The position numbers and the translations under genes were made by a program. DNA of 64,000 nucleotides. Source: Diospyros lotus (taxonomy: Eukaryota > Streptophyta > Magnoliopsida > Ericales > Ebenaceae). Location: contig NC_068339.1 of the NCBI RefSeq assembly GCF_014633365.1, positions 27,785,316 to 27,849,315 on the forward strand, given 5' to 3'. Positions 57,540 to 64,000 of the stretch are shown here, one piece after another. Below the pieces are notes generated by a model. That model saw only the letters and a program-made list of their open reading frames with translations, was not told the DNA's origin and made no database searches. Position 1 is the first letter of the stretch, and every line of letters starts with the position of its first letter.

Positions 57540-59108
57540 AAGTATTGTTTGTAGTAAAGGCTTTTGCAAATAATAACTTGTTAAAGTATTTGAATAAAAG
57601 TTGTTTTAAGTAATTAATTATTTAGTTATATATTTAGGAAAAGAAAAGTTTATAAAAAGAAGTTTGTAAAATAACCAGGAAGGACCCTATCACCTATTTT
57701 AACAAATAAAGCAATTTGAATGAGTTTTTTAGGTAAGGAATTTAATTAATTGCACTTTGAGACAAATTATAACATATATTAATGATAGTTGTATAATAAA
57801 TTTGATATTTAATTAATAACAATGTTAAATTTTCAGTTTAATTTAGTAAATTTATATATTTAAAATTATATAAAAATATATTTTCAAAATATTTATATAT
57901 GTAAATAACTAAATAGGGAAGTGAATTGAGTTTTTTTTTTTTAATTTTGTACTAAATCATTTTATTTATTGAGTTTGATTTTAAGTGTGCTTTGTTGATA
58001 GATAGAGGTAAGTATAAACATGATTAAGCACACATACCTACATCTCCTTCCAAACTCAAGTTTTAAGGTTTTAGTATAAAATAATATAAATAATCCTAAC
58101 TTTTGTGTAAAAGGCTAAAACATTGTTACAATCCCTATACTTACAACAATATTCTTGTAGCAAGTCAATAATCTTAACTTTTGTCTTTGAGCTAGAATCT
58201 CGATACAATCCTTTGCTAACAAAAATACTCTTGTAGTAAGTCAAATCCCTTATAAACAATATGAGATTCCATCACATATAGGGAAGTTGAATGCAAGAAC
58301 AATAATTGACTTATTGTTAGTCATATGTCCTAATGCTACATTTAGATGATATCTAAATAGGTATTTTGTTATGTTTTTGTAAATAATAAATGGTATTTTA
58401 ACTTCATTCACGACTCTCTAATTTTGTATCAAATGATTCCTTATGCTTCTTATTAGAGATCTTATTCTTAAGTTGTTAAAAATATGATAACGAGATTTTT
58501 TAGTATAAGAAATTTTAAATTGTTCATAGTCTTTAAGTTTCTTAAATTGGGACTTTAATCAAGCAAGCATGGGCTAGCATAGAAGTTTATTACTTTGATT
58601 AATATGAGATACTAATGATAAAATATAGTAAGTCACATGCCACAAAGAATAAGATGTTTACAATAAACGTGTGGGTGGTCGTTAGTTGAATAACACACCG
58701 AACGTGACACTGATAACAAATCACATGATTGAGAGAATTAGTTATTTGTTATTAGTTGTGATTATGTAATTGATTTTCTAACTTAAAACAATACAGTTGT
58801 CTTATGTATTGGTGTATAAGACTTGTTGATGATGCGAACTCATCTAATTCTGATGTGAGAATGTTTATTACATGATCTTATTTGAGTGGTATATAGAGGT
58901 AGGTGTTTGCCTAATAGATCCATTACTTTTATTGTGAAGAAAGCATCCTATATGATCTTTTATTGGTATGTGAGAGGAAAAGTCCTTGGTCAAGGCACGA
59001 ATGATTGAAAATGAGTTTTCAACGTGCCATCTTATCACATTGACTAAGATTTATCATATAGTATTAAGTTAGTGAGTTTAATAAATTCATGATTCTTACT
59101 AGGTTAAG
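57540..59108. other. Unidentified AT-rich region
   Basis: No gene. From about 58560 the sequence is less AT-rich, and it continues after the CACTA element (62788 on), so the CACTA entered it. It may be an old LTR fragment, but I could not place it. Confidence 0.4.
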
Positions 59109-59111
59109 ATG

Positions 59112-62100
59112 GATTACAAAAAAATGGGTATTTAACGGTGGTTTTTTTGCGACAATTTTGTCAACAATCTGTGGCAGTTTTCAAAAATTGTCGCAAAAAT
59201 TTAAAATTAAATTTTGAGGCAATTTTCAAAAAATTTAAAAAATAATTTAATAATTAAAAAATTAAATTAAATTATCATTTGCGGAGGTTAATAAATTTAA
59301 AATTTTAAAATTAAATTTTGTGGCAATTTTTTAAAAATTGTCGTAAAATTTATAAAATAAATTAATAATTAAAAGTAAAATAAAATTAATATTTGTGTCG
59401 GTTAAGAACGGTCACAAAACTTATTAATTTAATAATTAAAAAATTAAATTTTGCGACGATTTTGAAAAATCATTGCAAAATTTTAGAAAATAATCTAATA
59501 TTTATATTAAAAATATATAAAATTTTGATAATTTATAAAAAATAAAAAATATGTTAACTCTTATTTTTATTTTTTAATCAATTAATTTATTTTTAATTTA
59601 TTCTATTATTCTTTTTATTTTATTATAAAAAATTCAATTTAATTTTTTAAACAATTAGCCACACATATTAATAAATGTTATGCATGTATGGGTAATTATT
59701 TATAAATTTATCTACGCATAATTACAAATGTTATATATGTAATAACAAATATTAATAAAATAAAATACTATTTTTATAATTTTAAATATGTAATAATTTT
59801 TTTATTATAAAAATATTATTAATAAAAAAATTTACATAAAAATTTAATAATGACACATTTAAACATTATTTAGGGTAATCAAAACTCCTAGTTGGTATTT
59901 CTAATGAAAGGCTCTGATCATGAGAATCTCCGGCAGGTGATGGTTGTGACTTCCGTACATACATACACACATACATATGTTTATATATTTCATTTTCTTC
60001 TACATTATTTTGTTTTGCATACCTAGGAGTTCACGTGTTTGTTTTATTTTTCCTTTCATTTTGCTTACTTTATTTATGCGTGCATGTTTTTCTCATTTAT
60101 TAAAAAGTGCAGCCATGAATAAAAAGAAACATCTACGAAAGACAAGCACTACCGATTTAGGTGGAGATGCCTTACTTACCACACATGCTTCAACATCATT
60201 GTTAGCTCCACCATAGTCCCTAGCATCCTCCTCAACTCCACCACAACCTCCAGCATCCTCCCTATTTCCACCACAACCTCCATTATCTGCACATGCTCCT
60301 CTAGCATCTAACCAGACTCTATCAGGATCATCCAGTCCAGATCTACCACAACATTTGTCATCAACATGCTTGTCTACATCACGCCATTACCGGACAATTA
60401 ATGTGATAGGTATGCACAAAATATTTAAACTAAGTGTAATTATTATATACTTGCATTAATTATTAAATTAGGTATATGTATTTTGATTGATAGATGAACA
60501 GGGGCTTATAAAACAAGAAAAGCTAAGGGTTAAAGATGTTTGGTTACTTGCACGTAGAAGACGTGTAATGTTAGAGTTTAATGAATCACTCCAACCAATA
60601 GGAGATGTAGTTGGACTTTTTGGAGGGATTTTAGGAGAGGTAGCGTCTAAGTTTGTTACTTTTCTCATCAATTATGAAAGTTGGCACAAAGTTTTGAAGA
60701 CATATAAAGAGAAAATTTACAAAAATAGAATCATGGTAATTAACTAATATTGTTTGTTTTGATATATTTTTTGAATATATTGTTATAATTAATATTGTTA
60801 TTTTTTTTGAAGGAAAAATTTAATGTTAACGAGGGACCTATTAAGAATTTCATTTTGAGAAATATTGGGAAGAAATTGAAGGACTATAGGTGCAAATTAT
60901 AGCATGAGTGGTATGATCCCACCATTGGTTGAGAAGCTAATATTACAAAGCATCCACCAAGAATATCTCAAGACTAATGGGTAAGTTTTATTAACTATCG
61001 TGCATGAGATAAGACTAAGGTGATGTTATTAATCTTGCTTATAAGATTACTAATTTTTATATGACTAAATGATTACAATTAAACTAATGTTGTTCTTGTT
61101 GGATATCTAGGAGATGTGTCAAAAAAATATTGAAAATCGATCTAAATTGACAATCCCACACACATGAGGATCGAAGAGTCTAGCAAGAAAAAAACATGAG
61201 ATGGTAATATTGCAAAACTTTATCCTAAGTATGAATTTTTTATTCTGACATCAACTAACATTTATGTGAAATTGTTTTAAATTATAGGAAATTAAGAGTG
61301 GTCAGCTTGTGAGTAGGGTTTATTATACATCGCAATGCGTATGAAGAGAGACGGATCTTTTGTGAATGAAGGAATACGAACTATAAGCGTAATTTTTTTT
61401 TGTATCATAACCATTCTATTTTTAAAACTCTTACAATTACATAAATAGATTTTTATTTAAATGGTGTTTTTGGAGTGATTGATATTGTTTTTAAATCCAT
61501 AAGGACAAAATTTATGAGATTAAGAATTAAGGCACGTCTTCACAGTCAGTCTCCTTAGATGATTCACTTGCTCGGGTGCTAGGAAAAGAACACTCAGGCC
61601 GAGTCTGAGATTTGGGCTTCAATCCGAGTCCAAACTAAGTTTTTGGGACCACTAATCAATTCAATGGGATGTCATTGTCTTTTAATAGTATTGGTTCATC
61701 TATTGTTGAATACCAACAAAAGGTGTAAAGATTGAAGGAACAATTACAGACTTGTAATCAAAGGATTCAAAGTCTAGAGATGCATGTGAAAAATTTTCAA
61801 GGTGCAATGGCTTATATTTTCACAAACCTTGTGGAGAATATACCACCTAAGTATGTTAGTGTGCTCAATTCAATGGTATGTTAATATGTCTAAAATTCTA
61901 AATTTTAATTTTTCATTTTAAGTGATTAAGTTTATCTCCATAAATACTCTTCAAAGTATGTTTTCTCCTTTTGTATACATCTAGTACAATTTTAATTATT
62001 TTAGGTACCAGATGTGCATAGTGGACAAACGTTACTAGCAACAAGGAACTCTTCTATATCTAGTCATGACATTCGCGAGACACAACAATCTCCACACCAA

Positions 62101-62784
62101 CAAAGTTGATGTATTGTTCAAATATTTGAACTACTTGAATATTAAACTTTTTAAATTTTACTTAGATATGTAAGTCCATTTTGATTGGACTTTAATATGT
62201 TACATATTTGGATATTTAAGTTGGATTGGATATTTATGGTTTGCTGATTAAATAGAATGAGATATTGTGTTTGTGAATTTGGTATATAGGTTACATATTT
62301 TAGGTTATTTGTGAGTTGGATATTTATAGTTTGATGATTAAACAGGTTGAGATATTGTGTTTGTGAGTTGGGTATACAGGTTATAAATTACAGGTTTTTT
62401 GAAGAAAAAAAATGAAGAATTAAATTTGCTATGCTTTTAGCAATGGTTCTGAAACTGCCGCTAAAGTCATTGAAATTTAGCGACAGTTTCAGAACCGCCG
62501 CTAAAGTTACTGCATTGAAATTCAAAATTGCAGCTAAAGTCATTGAAAAATAGTGGCGGTTCTGAAACCGTTACTAAAGTCGTTGTAGTGAAATTTATAT
62601 TAAAATTTAGGGGTGATTTTTAAACTATTGCTAAACGTTACTAGTAGTTGAGAAATAATAGATTTTGCGATGATTCTTAAACTGCCACAAAAAAATATAA
62701 CTTTGCGGCGGTTACCCTAATGGTTGCTGAAAATTGCATAAAATGACAATAAAATTGTCGCAAAAGTGCAATTTTTTTGTAGTA
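59112..62784 (+). mobile_element. CACTA (En/Spm) transposon, 3.7 kb
   Basis: Ends are one or two changes from CACTACA: left GATTACAAAAAAAT, right (reverse complement) TACTACAAAAAAAT. Flanked by the 3-bp duplication ATG (59109-59111 and 62785-62787). Subterminal zones are full of short repeats in both orientations: TTGTCGCAAAA and GCGACAATTTT on the left, GACAGTTTCAGAACCGCCGC and TTTAGCGACAG words on the right. It carries only a Ptta-type gene and no recognisable TNPD-type transposase, so it looks nonautonomous. Confidence 0.8.
60115..62109 (+). pseudogene. Ptta/En/Spm-type plant transposase-associated protein, decayed
   Basis: Proline/serine/alanine-rich start (60115 on, repeated CCACCACAACCTCC), stop TAG at 60214-60216. 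Exon 60494-60735 encodes RRRRVMLEFNESLQPIGDVV, GGILGEVASKF and YESWHKV, and exon 60813 on encodes NEGPIKNFILRNIGKKLKDY, with an in-frame TAG at about 60899. Later parts read ENRSKLTIPHT and a coiled coil (KEQLQTCNQRIQSLEMHVKN). These match the plant Ptta/En/Spm family, which has the NxxGQPIG and VLKSxGKKWR pattern. Introns are AT-rich with GT/AG ends. Stops make it nonfunctional. Confidence 0.7.
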
Positions 62785-62787
62785 ATG

Positions 62788-63905
62788 TTAGTAATGGAAA
62801 GATTAAATTGTACGATAATCGTTAACAAAATGGCTTCATTATGAATTAACTTCATTGCCATTTAGATTATCTTGATATGTTGCTAGACATCACTCAAGAT
62901 TGTCAAAATGTTTTGATAAGATGGAGAGATTCTCTGAACAGATCGAAGAGTTTGATTGACAGTAAATAAGTTTGATGTTTCCTGAGTGTTACTTGTCGAT
63001 AAACTTAGGTAAGTCAAACACTCAAAAGCAAAACGACCAAAATAAGAATTGTGGAGCATGTATTATGTTCTCGATGTCATTAAGAGTTAATGAAGGGTCT
63101 AATTGTCACTCAAAGTTGATAACTAATTTGTATGCAATTAAAGAAGGTCCTTGTAGTAACAAACACCAAACTATCAACTCTTTTCATGAAAGGTCAACAA
63201 TTTTTCAAAAATTAAAAATTATTGATTGCTCTATGAATAATGTCAATAGTTTCTATTCAACAAATTGTGCGTGGAAGCTTTAGTAGTCAGTGGATTGTTC
63301 ACCAACCCCCATGCCACTTGTTAATCCTTGAGGTTGCATGGTTTTGAGGTGGATTATATCATAAACTATTAATTAACCTTCCACTTAGCATATAAATTAA
63401 GAGATCAAGGAAGAAGAACATGCTGGAACTTACTAATTTTCACATACTCTTTGTACTTCTTACTCTCAGTAGCTTCTTCTTATTTTTCATGTTATTCTTT
63501 TCTCAATTGCTCAAGGTATTGAGCTGTGGTTTTTAAAACCAGGAAGAGCAACAAGCATACATGTCTTTTGTAGCTTTCAGTTCGCACAAAAGAGAGCTCC
63601 AAGTAGTTTTGGAAGCTTGCTTGGTGTGGACCAACTAGGCCCTTCACACTTGAGAAGGAAAATGTTAGCTTGTGAAGCTTCTCCTACTTCATACCTGGAT
63701 TCTTCAAGGAGGTAACATTACTAAATTGTTCAATTTTACATTCAATGGATGTTGTATATTACTTAAACACCTAAGCTTCATATGGTTTTGTGTATAACTC
63801 CACTGCACACATGAGATGTGAAAATTTTTTAAAACCATACACACCCATATGTGATTTGTATCACTGACAACCCTTTAGAAATTAAAGATGAAGGTTGAAA
63901 CAATA
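62788..63905. other. Unidentified region right of the CACTA element
   Basis: Contains a 103-residue open frame at 62972-63283 with no recognised domain, and sequence continuing the block broken at 59108. Around 63541-63712 a stretch reads as possible coding fragments with stops. Origin unknown. Confidence 0.4.
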
Positions 63906-64000
63906 TGTAACACCCCCTCCCCTAAGCTACCCTATCCCCAAGGCAACCTAGAAGAGAGAGAGTGCTATGGATCATGAAAGGACTAATAACCAGCCACAAG
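63906..64000 (+). repeat. Start of a gypsy-type LTR, cut by the window edge
   Basis: TGTAACACCCCCTCCCCTAA at 63906 matches the TGTAACACCCC start common to plant gypsy LTRs. The rest is outside the window. Confidence 0.45.

Noticed and set aside
58560..59108. Possible endogenous pararetrovirus sequence
   Set aside because: No coat, movement or RT motif was seen in any frame. Composition alone is not evidence.
63910..63980. Second host gene at the right edge
   Set aside because: The sequence matches the start of a gypsy-type LTR and has no open frame.

Overview
The window looks like nuclear DNA of a flowering plant, probably a eudicot. It is AT-rich, carries an 11-coding-exon gene with clean GT/AG splice junctions whose product matches the plant OSCA1 (CSC1/DUF221) channel clade closely, and most of the rest is plant transposable element sequence. 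No bacterial, organellar, rRNA, tRNA or CRISPR features were found. Only one host protein-coding gene is convincingly present.

Layout. 1-6203: LTR-retrotransposon wreckage, with a miniature LTR element (TRIM) of three LTRs and two internal domains at 2650-3725, flanked by a perfect 5-bp duplication. 6204-7793: AT-rich sequence downstream of the gene, including its 3' UTR. 7794-29160, minus strand: the OSCA1-type gene. Its 772-residue frame is open across 11 coding exons, and a 5' UTR intron is inferred. Intron 7 is 7.2 kb and holds a decayed Ty1/copia element (12291-17272, TSD TATAT). Intron 6 holds a nonautonomous hAT-like element (18938-19919, 8-bp TSD CACCCACA) inside a CA-rich microsatellite. 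Intron 1 holds a small element with a 9-bp flanking repeat (26804-27202) and an LTR-like block. 29161-37150: AT-rich intergenic DNA with repeated LTR-like blocks and GC-rich repeat ends.

37150-52590: nested LTR elements. A minus-strand Ty3/gypsy-type element (5' LTR 50476-51337, then gag, protease, RT, RNase H and integrase down to 39598) is interrupted by three separate solo LTRs at 47885-48981, 45065-46595 and 39685-42367. Each has TG...CA ends and a matching or near-matching 5-bp target duplication. The integrase reading resumes on the far side of the 39685-42367 LTR. 52600-59108: AT-rich, with a PIF/Harbinger-like MITE. 59112-62784: a CACTA (En/Spm) element with TSD ATG, subterminal repeats and a decayed Ptta-type gene. 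At 63906 a further gypsy-type LTR starts and runs out of the window.

The host gene is expected to make a plasma-membrane, osmotically/mechanically gated Ca2+-permeable channel. The elements explain its large introns and record a layered insertion history. I see no wholly new system. The best candidates for a second look are the three-LTR TRIM, the quadruply layered gypsy locus, and the TE-laden OSCA1 introns. Exon boundaries were derived by reading splice sites and keeping the frame. UTR limits, lineage names of repeats and all functional statements rest on family knowledge, not on searches.
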